This document shows, one piece after another, positions 1 to 10,439 of a stretch of 64,000 nucleotides of DNA (positions are counted from its first letter, which is position 1; every line of letters begins with the position of its first letter). A model generated the notes under the pieces. It was not told the origin of the DNA and made no database searches. It saw only the letters and a list, made by a program, of their open reading frames with translations. Made by a program: the position numbers and the translations under genes. The DNA comes from Microbacterium sp. 4R-513 (lineage in GTDB: Bacteria > Actinomycetota > Actinomycetes > Actinomycetales > Microbacteriaceae): NCBI RefSeq assembly GCF_011046485.1, contig NZ_CP049256.1:2480001-2544000 (forward strand). The letters are read 5' to 3'.

Positions 1-3
1 GCG

Positions 4-657
4 TTGCGCGTTTCGGTGGGAGAGGACGATTTCCTCTTCCGTCAGGGAGTCGTCCGGGTCCTGTCGGAGGGCGGTCTCACGGTCGTCTCCCAGACCGCCA
101 ATGCCGTGGAGCTGCTGGCCGAGACTCTGGTCTACCGCCCGGATGTCGCGGTGATCGACGTCCGGATGCCGCCGCATCGCGACGACGACGGATTCCGTGT
201 GGCGGTGGAGCTCCGTCGACGCTTGCCCGAGATGGGCGTCGTCCTCCTCACGCAGTTCTGCGAGCCGCACTTCGCCTTGGAGCTGATCGGCGATCGCCCG
301 GGCGGGGTCGGCTACCTGCTGAAGGAGCGTGTCGGCGACGTCCACGACTTCGTGTCGGCCGTCGTCCGTGTCGCGCGCGGGGGCAGCGCGCTGGATCCGG
401 ACGTGGTCGCGCGCATGCTCCGGCCTCATCCGATCCCGGATGCCCTCGGCCCGCTCACTCCTCGCGAGCGCGCCGTGCTCGCGGCGATGGCAGAGGGACT
501 CTCGAACAAGGGCATCGCGGACAGGCTGCACATCAGCTCCGCGGCGGTGGAGAAGCATGTCACCGCGGTGTTCCGCAAGCTGTCGATCACGACCGAGGGC
601 ACCGAGCATCGGCGTGTCCAGGCCGTGCTGCGCTACCTCACCGCGCAACGGGCATGA
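4..657 (+). CDS. NarL/LuxR-family two-component response regulator
   Basis: Predicted DNA-binding response regulator of 217 aa, full length for the NarL/FixJ family. The N-terminal receiver domain (about residues 1-120) has the acidic pocket E7-D8-D9 and the phospho-acceptor Asp52 in VIDVRMPP. The C-terminal LuxR helix-turn-helix (about 148-212) is recognisable from LTPRERAVLAAMAEGLSNKGIA. The TTG at base 4 gives the usual receiver start (MRVSVGEDD), but the gene begins at the window edge, so an upstream start and the promoter cannot be seen. The stop overlaps the ATG of the downstream histidine kinase (ATGA at 654-657), so the two are probably translationally coupled and form a cognate pair. 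The signal sensed is unknown. Confidence 0.9.
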   Translation: MRVSVGEDDFLFRQGVVRVLSEGGLTVVSQTANAVELLAETLVYRPDVAVIDVRMPPHRDDDGFRVAVELRRRLPEMGVVLLTQFCEPHFALELIGDRPGGVGYLLKERVGDVHDFVSAVVRVARGGSALDPDVVARMLRPHPIPDALGPLTPRERAVLAAMAEGLSNKGIADRLHISSAAVEKHVTAVFRKLSITTEGTEHRRVQAVLRYLTAQRA

Positions 658-1812
658 GTACGGAATCGACGGCCCACCAGGGCGCCCCGGCGCGGGCATC
701 CTCACCCGGCCCCGTCGCTGCGATCACCGATCGACAGCGCCTGGACGACGTCGTCCATGAACATGCGTCTCTGCGGGACATCGCCGAATTGGCCGCGCGT
801 GGTGTGCCGCTTCCCCATCTCTTCCAGTCCGTGGTGGACAGCGCTCTCCGGGTCTTCGACGCGTCTCGCGCCACGTTGGTCGGCTATGAGGTGGGCGCCG
901 GGACCGGTGTCATCGCCGTCGCCGTCGCCCCCCCGAGTGCCCGCGGCTGATGCCGGCCGCTCCCCTGGAGCGATCGCACGAATACGTTCGGCCGCCCGGT
1001 ACCGCGAGGAGGCGTCGATCACGGTGGAAGATCGGCCGTGGGGCGTGCTCGCCGTGGACCGGATCTCAGCGCCGGGCGACGACCTGTCGAGCAGGCTCAA
1101 GCCCTTCGCCGATCTGACCGCGATCGCGATCGCCAACGCGAGGAACCGCGAGAGCCTCACCCGGTCGAGAGCGCGCATCGTCGCCGCCGGCGACGACGCG
1201 CGCCGGCGCCTTCAACGCGACCTCCACGACGGGGCGCAGCAGCGGCTCGTGCACGCCATCCTGAGCCTGAAGCTCGCGAGGGAGACCGCACGCGCGGGCG
1301 AGCCGGTGCTGGATCTGCTGGACGAGGCGATCGAGAGTGCCGTGGACGCCAACCGCGAACTGCGTGATCTCGTTCGAGGCATCCTCCCCGCCGCACTGAG
1401 CCGAGCGGGACTCGTCGGAGGCATCGAATCCTTCGTGTCGGATGTCCCGCTCCCCGTCGAGCTGCGGCTGTCGATACCCCGCTTGCCCCCGACGCTCGAG
1501 ACGACCGGCTACTTCCTCGTCGCCGAGGCCCTGACCAACACCGTCAAGCACGCGAACGCGACCATGGCGCGAGTGGAGGCGAGCATCGCCGACGAGGGAG
1601 AGGAACTCGTCATCGTCATAACGGACGACGGCATCGGGGGTGCGGATCCGGGGCGTGGGACGGGGCTCACCGGCCTTCTCGATCGCGTCGACGCCGGCGG
1701 TGGGGCGCTGTCGATCATCAGTCCCGTAGGCATGGGCACGACACTGACCGCCCGGCTTCCTCTCCCGTCGCCCGGGTTCACCGGGGCCTCCGCACCGCAT
1801 CCCGCCGACTGA
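654..1812 (+). pseudogene. Sensor histidine kinase (GAF, HisKA_3, HATPase), frame broken at a C7 run
   Basis: Partner kinase of the upstream regulator. The first frame (from ATG 654) encodes an N-terminal GAF-like region and stops at 950. The frame that contains 928-1812 carries the rest: end of the GAF domain, the HisKA_3 phospho-acceptor region (RRRLQRDLHDGAQQRL, His in DLHDG), then an HATPase with the N-box EALTNTVKHAN and the G-box DDGIGGADPGRGTGLTGL. The frames join at a run of seven C at 928-934. Removing one C restores a continuous protein of about 385 aa, normal for NarX/LiaS-type kinases. A homopolymer consensus error is more likely than real decay because no other lesion is visible. 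No transmembrane segment is seen, so it would be cytoplasmic. Confidence 0.8.
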
Positions 1813-1869
1813 GGCACCATCGCCGGTACACATTGCCGCCCGTTGAGCCCGCTCGGCTCACCGACGCGA

Positions 1870-1899
1870 AAGGCGCCGCCCCACACGGGGCGGCGCCTT
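1870..1899. terminator. Bidirectional hairpin terminator between the kinase and tRNA-Ser
   Basis: Perfect 13-bp inverted repeat (arms 1870-1882 and 1887-1899, 4-base loop) placed between two convergent transcription units. Short A/T ends flank it on both sides, so it can serve the kinase transcript (+) and the tRNA (-). Confidence 0.7.
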
Positions 1900-1907
1900 C
1901 CAGAACG

Positions 1908-1992
1908 CGGAGGATAGGGGATTCGAACCCCTGAGGGCTTTCACCCAACACGCTTTCCAAGCGTGCGCCATAGGCCACTAGGCGAATCCTCC
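1908..1992 (-). tRNA. tRNA-Ser(GGA)
   Basis: An 85-nt cloverleaf on the minus strand. The acceptor stem GGAGGAT pairs with ATCCTCC, and the discriminator base is G (complement of 1908). The anticodon loop TTGGAAA, closed by CACGC/GCGTG, gives anticodon GGA. A long variable arm, typical of class II tRNAs, precedes the T arm GGGGTTCGAATCCCC. CCA is not encoded. Confidence 0.95.
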
Positions 1993-2064
1993 ATGGCCCC
2001 GGAGGGCCGAAGGACATCCTACCTGCTGGCGGGGGCGTGACCGAATGCGGGGCCGCCGGCCCGC

Positions 2065-4426
2065 TCAGATCCCCGACGTGACGCGGCCGCGCGCCCCGGT
2101 CCCCGCGTAGACCGAGCCGGGACGGATGACGAGCGACTTCGGCGCCACGATCGCGACGACCCGCCGGCCTTGGGTCGCCGAAGCGAAGAGGGCCGTGCGC
2201 ACGGCGGCCGCGGCATCCGACATGGGAGTCGTCTCCCACAGCCGGTGCTTGCCGCCCTGCGCGTAGCTCGCGCGCTCGATCGCGCGGACGAGCTGGGTCG
2301 TCTCGGCGAGGGGAGCTCCGTGCTCGTCGATCAGCCGCCTGCCGAGCGAGCGCGGCGACTCGCTCGCCGGCACCGGGATTCCCAGGTCGATCGCGGCATC
2401 CATCACGATCAGCCACGCGGCGACCGCGTCGCCCTGTTCAGCCGACCGCAGGAGGGAACGCGTCTGCGCAGCCCGCACGAGCGAGGGGATCGCGAGCAGC
2501 ATCAGTATGACGAGGACGATGCCGAGCGACGGCAGCGGGTTGACGGCGGTCGAGCTCGCACCGGCATCCGACGAGCCCGTGTCGCCGTTGTTCCGTTCGG
2601 ATTCGGGAAGGTTCGGCGTCGCCGAGGCGGACGGCTCGGACTGCGAGTTCTGCGGGTTGTCCGCCGTTCCCGGAAGCGTCGCGGCCGGCGCGAAGGTCGT
2701 CGGCACGCCGAGTCCCGTCGTCGGCTCGAAGGGCACCCAGCCGATGCCGTCGAAATACACCTCCGGCCACGAGTGCAGCTGGCTGCTCGCGACCTCGTAG
2801 ATCGTCTCGCCGTCGACCGAGTCGTCGGTGGCGTTGCCGGGCAGGTATCCCACCACGATGCGCGACGGCATCCCGAGCGTCCGCGCCATGAGGGCGAAGG
2901 CCGAGGCGAAGTGCACGCAGTAGCCCGCCTTGACCTCGAGGAACTTCGCGACCGCCTCGGCGCCGCTGCCGTCGAACCCCTCTTCGACGGGGGCGTCGAG
3001 CGAGTAGCGGAACTCGCCGCTGCGGAACCACCGCTGCAGATCGGCGAGGGCGTCGTAGTCGTTCTCGGCGTTCGCCGTCACCTGCTGGGCCGTATCGCGG
3101 ATGATCGTCGGCAGGTCCTCGGGCAGCGCGGTGGTCTCGTCGCGGATCTGCGGCCCGCCGGAGTTCGCGGCGCGCATCTGCTCGAGCGTCGGCTTGGGCT
3201 GGTGCGACACGATGTCGTAGACCTGACCCGCCGTCGACGTCGTGCGCGAGACGACGGTGCGGTTGTAGGGGACCGCCTCCCAATCGCCCTGGAGGCCCTT
3301 CACGGACACGGCGGGGAACGTCACGGGCAGCCACGGCGAGACGAGGTCCTTCACCTCGACCGTCGTCGTGTATTCGGCGACCCGCACATCCGGGGCGACC
3401 GAGACCTCATTGAGCGCGAACTCGCTTCCGAGCGGCAGCGATCGGGACCGGTCGGGTTCCCAGATCGAGCCGTTGAACTCCGACAGCGTCGCCGCCCGCA
3501 GGTAGGGCGCAGAGGACATGTCGCTGTGCACGAGAAGCGACACCGTCTCGCGCGGCCGCCGCAGGTCGTCGCCGAGCTGCAGCGTCACGTCGATGCCCGG
3601 CCCCGCGCCGATGCCGCCGGCTCCGGGCTGCACGGCCGGCTGGGGGGAGCAGAGGAGCCGCCACGATCGCGACCACGACGGCGATCGCGCCGATTCCGAG
3701 GGCGGTCGCCGGCACGCCGGCGGTCCGGGATGCCTCGCGCTCGGCCCGCGGCTCGCGCGAGCGCGTGTCGGCGCGCATCAGGAAGAGGATGGATGCCGCG
3801 AGCAGCACGAACGACCAGACCTCGATGCCCCGAGGGACGGCGATCGAGGGGATGAGCGACACGGCGATGAGTCCCACTCCGGCCAGAAGAGGCATCCGCG
3901 CCGTCAGCACGACGTGATCGACGATGATCGCCAGCAGCGCCGTCGCTCCGACGATGAGGAACGAGAGTTCCGGCCCGGCCTGCAACGGCGCCGCGCCGAG
4001 AGCGATGTCGTTCGACGCGACGGCGAGAGACTCGGGAAGCTCTCGGAACGTGGCCGGGGTGGGGATGAGCCACAGGAGCGCCGTGTCGCGGAAGTAGAGG
4101 AAGGTCAGGGCGAGCGCCCAGATCGACACCTCGATGAGGCTCACCGCGACGGCGGGCAGCCGATAGCGCCGTGCCACGTAGCCCGCGGCGAGGATGAGGC
4201 TCACGAGCAGCACGGCGACACCGAGCCAAGGCCACGGCTTCACGACCCCGAGGACCGGCATGAGCGCCGCGAGGATCGCGACGAAGACGCCGAGGGTGAG
4301 GGGCAGGTCCGCCGGCCTGCGCAGGTCGCGGTCGTCTGCCCGGCGGGGATCCTCGGGCCGCCGCACGACGCGGTCCGGACGCTTCGTCGAGGCCCGCGAG
4401 GCGGCGCGCGCCTCAGCGGAGGGCAC
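2065..4426 (-). pseudogene. TgpA-like transglutaminase membrane protein (DUF3488), frame broken at a G6 run
   Basis: The N-terminal half (from ATG 4426) has six or so hydrophobic helices of the DUF3488/TgpA type. The C-terminal half (read from about 3640 down to 2065) has an extracytoplasmic transglutaminase domain with the Cys-His-Asp triad in AGYCVHFASAFALMARTLGMP and LHSWPEVYFDG-GWVPFEPTTG, followed by a Ser/Thr-rich linker and a last membrane helix. The halves lie in different frames, joined at the run of six G (plus strand 3642-3647). Dropping one base gives one protein of about 786 aa, the normal family length. The start overlaps the end of the upstream DUF58 gene by 14 bases. It is the third gene of a MoxR-DUF58-TgpA operon, a widely conserved trio of unclear role. 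A sequencing error is the likeliest cause of the break. Confidence 0.8.
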
Positions 4427-5660
4427 GGCTCACCCCCCGCTCGACGACTCCCGCCCACGCGCCGGCGACGTCGGAGTCCGGATCGATCGTCGCGACGTGC
4501 CAGCCGAAGTCGACGGCGCGCTCCAGCCCTTCGCGCGACGGGGCGACGGCGAAGAGGATGGGAAGCGAGCTGTGGTGCACGACGGGAGCGACGGCGTCGG
4601 CATCCTGTCCGTCGAACCGACCGACCACGAGCACGACGGGACCCGTCATGACGCCGTGGAAGATCTTCGACAGGCGGGGGAGGTGGTCGTCCTTGCGGGC
4701 GGTCAGGGTCGCGAAGAACGTGCGGACGTCTTCGACCGCGGTCATGTCGCCGCCGTCGATGCGCTCCGTGAGCGCTGTGCCGTCGGAGTCGATGACGTCG
4801 ACGGCGTAGCCGTCGTGGACGAGCCGCGTGATGACCGAGATCGCGACCGAGACCGCCGACTCGAACCCGGGATCGGCGCCCGTCGCAGCCATCGCGTCCG
4901 CGGTGAAGCGCAGCACGCCGCGGTCGAGGACGACGACGGCGTCGGGTGTCGACTCCTGCTCCTCCTGCCGCACCATGAGGTCGCCGCGGTGCGCAGAGGC
5001 GCGCCAGTGGATGCGGCGCATCGAGTCGCCGGGGACGTACGGGCGGGCGACGAGGTTGTCGGCGCCCTGCCCGAGCTGGTTGTTCTGCGTGTGCAGCGTG
5101 CCGCCGGCGTCGCCGAGCAGGTTCGTCAAGGCCGAGAGCTCGATGATGGCGGGCGCCATCGTGACGTTCGTCCGCTCGGTGAACACGGTGCGCCGGCGGG
5201 TGAGGCCGAACGGATCGGTCGAGGTCACTGTGAGCGGACCGATCGGATGGATGCCCCGGCGCACGCCGGTGATCGTGTACTCGAGCTCGACCACCTTGTC
5301 GACGCCCGCCAGGCCCGAGCTCACGGCCGGGAACGTCCCGCGGGCGAGGCCGGTGACGCCCTTCGGAAGGGTGTCGTCCCACGTGCCCGGCGCCGTCGGG
5401 AAGGGAGAGCGCACGCCGACCCGCGCGACGACGGTGGACGGCCGGCCGACGGTGCCGACGTCCGGCGAGAGCGACCGGGTGATGCGGTCGGTGCGACGGA
5501 CGAGGTGAAGGGAGACGAGGCACGCGACGAGGATGCCGAGCAGCAGCACCCCGAAGTACAGCAGTTCGACCACCCCGACCTCGTTCGCGACGATGAAGCA
5601 GGCGATCGCAAGGAGAAGCGCACCCGTGCCTCGCGCCGTGAACGGCCAGAGCCGTCTCAT
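4413..5660 (-). CDS. DUF58 domain-containing membrane protein
   Basis: A 415-aa protein. Two adjacent N-terminal hydrophobic helices (about residues 9-55) anchor a cytoplasmic part with the DUF58 signature (GADNLVARPYVPGDSMRRIHWRASAHRGDLMVRQ, about residues 195-230) and a von Willebrand-A-like fold after it. The ATG at 5660 was chosen because it gives the usual MRRLWPFTARG start; the open frame continues upstream only as antisense noise. It lies 8 bases after the MoxR stop and overlaps the transglutaminase gene, so the three are one operon. DUF58 proteins are thought to work with MoxR ATPases, possibly in assembly or envelope processes; the substrate here is unknown. Confidence 0.88.
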   Translation of the reverse strand: MRRLWPFTARGTGALLLAIACFIVANEVGVVELLYFGVLLLGILVACLVSLHLVRRTDRITRSLSPDVGTVGRPSTVVARVGVRSPFPTAPGTWDDTLPKGVTGLARGTFPAVSSGLAGVDKVVELEYTITGVRRGIHPIGPLTVTSTDPFGLTRRRTVFTERTNVTMAPAIIELSALTNLLGDAGGTLHTQNNQLGQGADNLVARPYVPGDSMRRIHWRASAHRGDLMVRQEEQESTPDAVVVLDRGVLRFTADAMAATGADPGFESAVSVAISVITRLVHDGYAVDVIDSDGTALTERIDGGDMTAVEDVRTFFATLTARKDDHLPRLSKIFHGVMTGPVVLVVGRFDGQDADAVAPVVHHSSLPILFAVAPSREGLERAVDFGWHVATIDPDSDVAGAWAGVVERGVSRALR

Positions 5661-5668
5661 CGCCCCGC

Positions 5669-6700
<1,032 letters not shown>

Positions 6701-6819
6701 TGCGACCTCCCCGGTCCCACGCCGCTCGAAGGGCGTCGTCGCCCCTAGGCACGATCCTAATCACGGTGTGCGTGGGCGGGGCCTGGGAAGGCCCTGACAT
6801 TGACACGACGCGGGACGGG

Positions 6820-6825
6820 TAGACT
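6820..6825 (+). promoter_or_regulatory. -10 element of the SRP RNA gene
   Basis: TAGACT lies 6 bases before the first base of the SRP RNA stem. An upstream TTGACA (6800-6805) gives only 14-base spacing, and CTGACA (6794-6799) gives 20, so the -35 is uncertain. Confidence 0.5.
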
Positions 6826-6830
6826 GTTCA

Positions 6831-6920
6831 CAGCTCTCCGCGAGGCGGCATCCAGGCCAACTCCCCCAGGACGGAAACGTAGCAAGGGTAACCAGGCTCT
6901 GCCGGGTTCGCGGAGAGTCT
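6831..6920 (+). ncRNA. ffs: 4.5S signal recognition particle RNA (small bacterial SRP RNA)
   Basis: About 90 nt. The outer stem CTCTCCGCGA (6834-6843) pairs perfectly with TCGCGGAGAG (6908-6917). The apical part contains the SRP domain IV signature: AGGACGGAAACGTAGCAAGG with the asymmetric internal loop and a GGAA-type tetraloop. It binds Ffh in co-translational membrane targeting. A T-rich stretch just after the stem (CTTACTTTTC) probably ends transcription. It overlaps the tail of the convergent vanZ-like gene. Confidence 0.88.
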
Positions 6921-7384
6921 TACTTTTCTCCGGCAGGCCCGGGATGCCGACGCCGCCGCGCAAGGGAGCGCACCGCGAGCGCGGCCCCCGCGCCGAGCAG
7001 GAATCCGATCGTGTTCGATACGAGGTCGCGCCAGTCGGCGTAGCGACCCGGCAGCAGGAGCAGCTGCGTGAGCTCCAGCACGCCCGAGAAGGCGGATCCC
7101 GCCACGAGCAGCAGCCACCGGTGCCGGGCGTCGAGGACGAGTGCGCTCAGGATGCCGAGGGGCACGAACATCAGCACGTTTCCGACGAACTCCACGGTGA
7201 GGTAGTCGGCCCACAGCGCGACGCCCCGTCGGTGGAGAGCGCCGAGCACGTCGTTCACGAGGCGCTGGAGCATGCCGCCGCCGGGAGTGCGAGGGCTCAG
7301 CGTCACGAAGCAGACGAAGGCCGCGTACGCCGCGAGCACGGCGAGGAGGACCGGGTGCCGGAGCCGATGGCGACCGCCGGTCAC
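6920..7384 (-). CDS. VanZ-like membrane protein
   Basis: A 154-aa protein with four predicted membrane helices and the VanZ-family pattern (VTLSPRTP near residue 28, FVGNVLMFVPLGILSAL near 70, and RYADWRDLVSNTIGFLLGAGAAL near the C terminus). VanZ was named for low-level teicoplanin resistance, but most chromosomal homologues have no proven role. The GTG start at 7384 overlaps the Nudix gene stop (GTGA), so expression is probably coupled to it. Resistance should not be assumed. Confidence 0.82.
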   Translation of the reverse strand: MTGGRHRLRHPVLLAVLAAYAAFVCFVTLSPRTPGGGMLQRLVNDVLGALHRRGVALWADYLTVEFVGNVLMFVPLGILSALVLDARHRWLLLVAGSAFSGVLELTQLLLLPGRYADWRDLVSNTIGFLLGAGAALAVRSLARRRRHPGPAGEK

Positions 7385-8043
7385 CGGGCGAACGGACCCT
7401 CGAGGACGGCCCAGTGCAGGAGCATGATCGTCTTGGCGTCCTGGATCCGGCCGTCGCGGATCCACGCGAGCGCCTCGTCGATGTCGAGCTCGACGAGTTC
7501 GATGTCCTCGCCCTCCTCCTCGAGCCCGCCGCGGTCGCCTCGAGGGGTGGATGCCTCGTAGGGCGCGGCGAAGAAGTGCAGCCGCTCGGTCACCGAGCCC
7601 GGGCTCATGTAGACGTCGTAGACGTGCTCGACCTCGCCGATCTCGACGCCGGTCTCCTCCTGGGCCTCGCGGCGGATCGCCGTCTCGGGGTCGTCGTCGT
7701 CGAGGAGGCCGGCCGCCGTCTCGACGAGCATCCCGTCGGGGTGGTCGTTGACGTAGACCGGGTAGCGGAACTGCCGGGTGAGCATCACCTTGCGCTCCTC
7801 CCGGTCGTAGAGGAGGACCGTCGCGCCGTTTCCCCGGTCGTAGGTCTCGCGCTGCTGCGTCGACCACGAGCCCGAGGCATCCCGGTACTCCAGGGTCGTC
7901 CTGCGCAGGACGTGCCAGGCGGAGGCGAGCACCTCGACGTCGGTCACCCGCACATCGGGGTTGCGATCGAGGCCGCGGCCGGTCTGGTCGAGGCGCGTGC
8001 GGCCGCGGTGGTCGGGAACGTCGATTCCGGGCGTCGGGGACAT
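7381..8043 (-). CDS. Nudix hydrolase of the NudK / ADP-sugar pyrophosphatase type
   Basis: A 220-aa Mg2+-dependent hydrolase predicted to cleave nucleoside diphosphate sugars. The Nudix helix is present as GLLDDDDPETAIRREAQEET followed by GV, with the REAQEETG core intact. The spacing resembles NudK (GLL-(D/N)-DEPE type) rather than the plain 23-residue box. The downstream signature (YMSPGSVTERLHFFAA) also fits that group. The ATG at 8043 gives the expected N terminus; the frame upstream is antisense to pta. It is first in a two-gene unit with the vanZ-like gene. The exact substrate is uncertain. Confidence 0.87.
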   Translation of the reverse strand: MSPTPGIDVPDHRGRTRLDQTGRGLDRNPDVRVTDVEVLASAWHVLRRTTLEYRDASGSWSTQQRETYDRGNGATVLLYDREERKVMLTRQFRYPVYVNDHPDGMLVETAAGLLDDDDPETAIRREAQEETGVEIGEVEHVYDVYMSPGSVTERLHFFAAPYEASTPRGDRGGLEEEGEDIELVELDIDEALAWIRDGRIQDAKTIMLLHWAVLEGPFAR

Positions 8044-8136
8044 GGGCGGGAGCCTACCGGGCGACCGTTTCCGGGCGGTGGCGGCAGGACCCCTCGCCGG
8101 CGAGATATCCCATGGCCGCGGCATCCGGCCCGCCCA

Positions 8137-8142
8137 TAGGCT
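8137..8142 (+). promoter_or_regulatory. -10 element giving a probably leaderless pta mRNA
   Basis: TAGGCT ends 7 positions before the GTG start, so transcription should begin at or next to the start codon. No Shine-Dalgarno sequence is visible. Confidence 0.55.
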
Positions 8143-8148
8143 GATCGG

Positions 8149-10296
8149 GTGGCGCAGAGCATCTTCATCACGTCGGCGGAGGGTCACTCGGGCAAGTCCA
8201 CGATCGCGCTCGGGGTGCTCGATGCGCTCAGTCACGCGACGCCGCGGGTCGGCGTCTTCCGGCCCATCGCGCGCTCCACGGCCGAACGCGACTACGTGCT
8301 CGAGATGCTGCTCGACCACGACGGCGTCGACCTGCCCTACGAGCTGTGCGTCGGCGTGAGCTACGACGACGTGCGCAGGGATCCGGATGCCGCGCTCTCG
8401 ACGATCGTCGAGCGCTACAAGGCCGTCGAGGCCCAGTGCGACGCCGTGGTCATCGTCGGCAGCGACTACACCGACGTCGGAAGCCCCGCCGAGCTCGGCT
8501 ACAACGCCCGGATCGCGGCGAACCTCGGCGCCCCGGTGCTCCTCGTTCTCGGCGGTCGCGCGGGCCAGGGGGAGCAGCTGGGCACCGCGCCGGCGCGGAC
8601 GCCCGACGAGATGGGCCAGATCGCCTCGCTCGCCCTCGCCGAGCTCTCGCACGGGCGCGCCGGGCTCCTCGCCGTCGTGGCGAACCGCGCCGACCCCGAC
8701 CGGCTGGTCGAGATCGTGCAGGCCGTCCAGTCGGTCGTCGATGCCTCACCGGCGGTCGAGCGCGCGGCGCCGGACCGCACGGTCTCGGTCTGGGCGCTCC
8801 CCGAGGACCGCTTCCTCGTCGCGCCGTCGGTGCGCGGTGTCATGCGGGCGCTCGACGCGACCCTCGTGAAGGGCGACACCGAGCTGCTGACGCGCGAGGT
8901 GCTGGGAGTCGTCGTCGCCGGCATGTCGATGGTCAACGTTCTGCCGCGCCTCTTCGAGAGCGCGCTCGTGATCATCCCGGCCGACCGCACCGAGGTGCTC
9001 CTCGCGGCGCTCCTCGCCCACCGGTCGGGGACCTTCCCCTCGCTCGCCGGCATCGTCCTGAACGGGCCGTTCCCGCTCCCCGACGACATCGACCGGCTCA
9101 TCGACGGCCTTGGCGTGACCCTCCCGATCCTCGCGACCGACCTCGGGACGTACGAGACGGCGGTGCGCGTCATGTCGACGCGCGGGCGCCTCGCGGCCGA
9201 CTCGCAGCGACGGTACGACACGGCGCTCGGGATGTTCGATCAGCACGTCGACACCGAGGCGCTCGTGCGTTCGCTGGGCCTCGCCCGCTCCACGGTCGTG
9301 ACGCCCCTCATGTTCGAGTACGGCCTCATGGAGCGCGCTCGCGCGAAGCGCAAGCACATCGTCCTTCCCGAGGGCGACGACGACCGCATCCTGCGCGCCG
9401 CGGCGACCGTGCTCGCCCGCGGCATCGCCGATCTCACGATCCTCGGCGAGGAGATCGAGGTGCGAAGCCGTGCGCTCGAGCTCGGCATCGACATCCGGGC
9501 CGCTCAGGTCCTCTCGCCCTTCGACGCCGTCCACGTCGACAAGTTCGCCCGCGAGTATGAGCGGCTGCGGGCCCACAAGGGCGTGACGTACGCGCAGGCG
9601 TCCGACACCGTGACGGACGTCTCGTACTTCGGCACGCTCATGGTCCATCTCGGCCTCGCCGACGGCATGGTTTCGGGTGCCGCTCACACGACGGCGCACA
9701 CCATCCGGCCGGCGTTCGAGATCATCAAGACCAAGCCCGGCGTCTCGGTCGTGTCGAGCGTCTTCCTTATGGCGCTCGCCGACCGCGTGCTCGTGTACGG
9801 CGACTGCGCCGTCATCCCGGATCCGACCGCCGAGCAGCTGGCCGACATCGCCGTGTCGTCGGCGGCGACCGCGACGCAGTTCGGCATCGACCCCCGCGTC
9901 GCGATGCTCTCCTACTCGACGGGCGAGTCGGGGTCGGGAGCCGAGGTCGAGAAGGTGCGGACGGCGACGGCGCTCGTGCGCGAGCGCGCCCCCGAGCTCC
10001 TCGTCGAGGGACCCATCCAGTACGACGCGGCCGCGGATGCGGCGGTCGCGAAGGCCAAGATGCCGGGGTCGGATGTCGCGGGCCGGGCGACCGTCTTCGT
10101 GTTCCCCGACCTCAACACGGGCAACAACACCTACAAGGCGGTGCAGCGATCGGCCGGAGCCGTCGCCATCGGCCCCGTCTTGCAGGGCCTCAACAAGCCC
10201 GTCAACGACCTGTCGCGCGGCGCACTCGTCGACGACATCGTGAACACGATCGCGATCACCGCGATCCAGGCCCAGGGGGAGGGAGGCGCGGCGTGA
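8149..10296 (+). CDS. pta: Phosphate acetyltransferase, long form
   Basis: A 715-aa enzyme that interconverts acetyl-CoA and acetyl phosphate. It has the three-part long Pta architecture: an N-terminal dethiobiotin-synthase-like P-loop domain (AEGHSGKST at about residues 10-18), a DRTGG-type middle domain (about 210-330), and a C-terminal PTA_PTB catalytic domain (about 385-710) with MVSGAAHTTAHTIRPA and SYSTGESGSGAEVEKV. The GTG start follows a leaderless-type -10. It lies directly upstream of ackA, but the pair is now separated by a palindromic repeat insertion. Together they make the reversible acetate pathway. Confidence 0.96.
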   Translation: MAQSIFITSAEGHSGKSTIALGVLDALSHATPRVGVFRPIARSTAERDYVLEMLLDHDGVDLPYELCVGVSYDDVRRDPDAALSTIVERYKAVEAQCDAVVIVGSDYTDVGSPAELGYNARIAANLGAPVLLVLGGRAGQGEQLGTAPARTPDEMGQIASLALAELSHGRAGLLAVVANRADPDRLVEIVQAVQSVVDASPAVERAAPDRTVSVWALPEDRFLVAPSVRGVMRALDATLVKGDTELLTREVLGVVVAGMSMVNVLPRLFESALVIIPADRTEVLLAALLAHRSGTFPSLAGIVLNGPFPLPDDIDRLIDGLGVTLPILATDLGTYETAVRVMSTRGRLAADSQRRYDTALGMFDQHVDTEALVRSLGLARSTVVTPLMFEYGLMERARAKRKHIVLPEGDDDRILRAAATVLARGIADLTILGEEIEVRSRALELGIDIRAAQVLSPFDAVHVDKFAREYERLRAHKGVTYAQASDTVTDVSYFGTLMVHLGLADGMVSGAAHTTAHTIRPAFEIIKTKPGVSVVSSVFLMALADRVLVYGDCAVIPDPTAEQLADIAVSSAATATQFGIDPRVAMLSYSTGESGSGAEVEKVRTATALVRERAPELLVEGPIQYDAAADAAVAKAKMPGSDVAGRATVFVFPDLNTGNNTYKAVQRSAGAVAIGPVLQGLNKPVNDLSRGALVDDIVNTIAITAIQAQGEGGAA

Positions 10297-10311
10297 GTGT
10301 CGTAAAGCTCC

Positions 10312-10420
10312 GGTCGTTGAGCGAGGAGCGAAGCGACGAGACGAAACGCGCCGGGCGGTCGAGCAGCAGAGGATTCGCGCGGGCTCGCGCGTTTCGTCTC
10401 GCTCCGCTCGCTCAACGACC
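10312..10420. repeat. REP-like palindromic element inserted between pta and ackA
   Basis: Two inverted arms of about 33-39 bases (10312-10350 and 10388-10420) start with GGTCGTTGAGCGAG and end with GAGACGAAACGCG; only a few central bases differ between them. The junction sequence GTGAGYGTCGT occurs just before the element (10293-10303) and again at the ackA start (10440-10450). This looks like duplication of a former overlapping pta/ackA stop-start. The reading frame stays open through the element into ackA. Confidence 0.8.
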
Positions 10421-10439
10421 GAAGGTCGAGGCATCCCGC

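Noticed and set aside
654..1812. True pseudogenes or programmed frameshifting at the four broken genes
   Set aside because: Each break is one base in a homopolymer, with the rest of the gene intact and no slippery heptamer or stimulatory structure noticed. Sequencing error is simpler, although I keep the pseudogene label because the frames are broken as given.
1066..1833. Long open frames opposite the histidine kinase and many other genes (for example 2170-3855, 8746-10434, 23660-26881, 53809-56220)
   Set aside because: They are rich in Arg/Gly/Pro with no domain pattern and lie wholly opposite recognised genes. They are expected shadows in high-GC DNA.
6800..6825. Classical TTGACA/TAGACT promoter for the SRP RNA
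   Set aside because: Spacing is only 14 bases. The -10 is kept, but the -35 is left open.
6920..7384. Glycopeptide resistance gene
   Set aside because: Only VanZ-family membrane topology is seen. No vanHAX-type genes accompany it, and most homologues are not resistance genes.
7381..8652. Longer Nudix protein starting at 8652
   Set aside because: The extra 203 residues lie opposite pta and have no family pattern. The ATG at 8043 gives the normal length.
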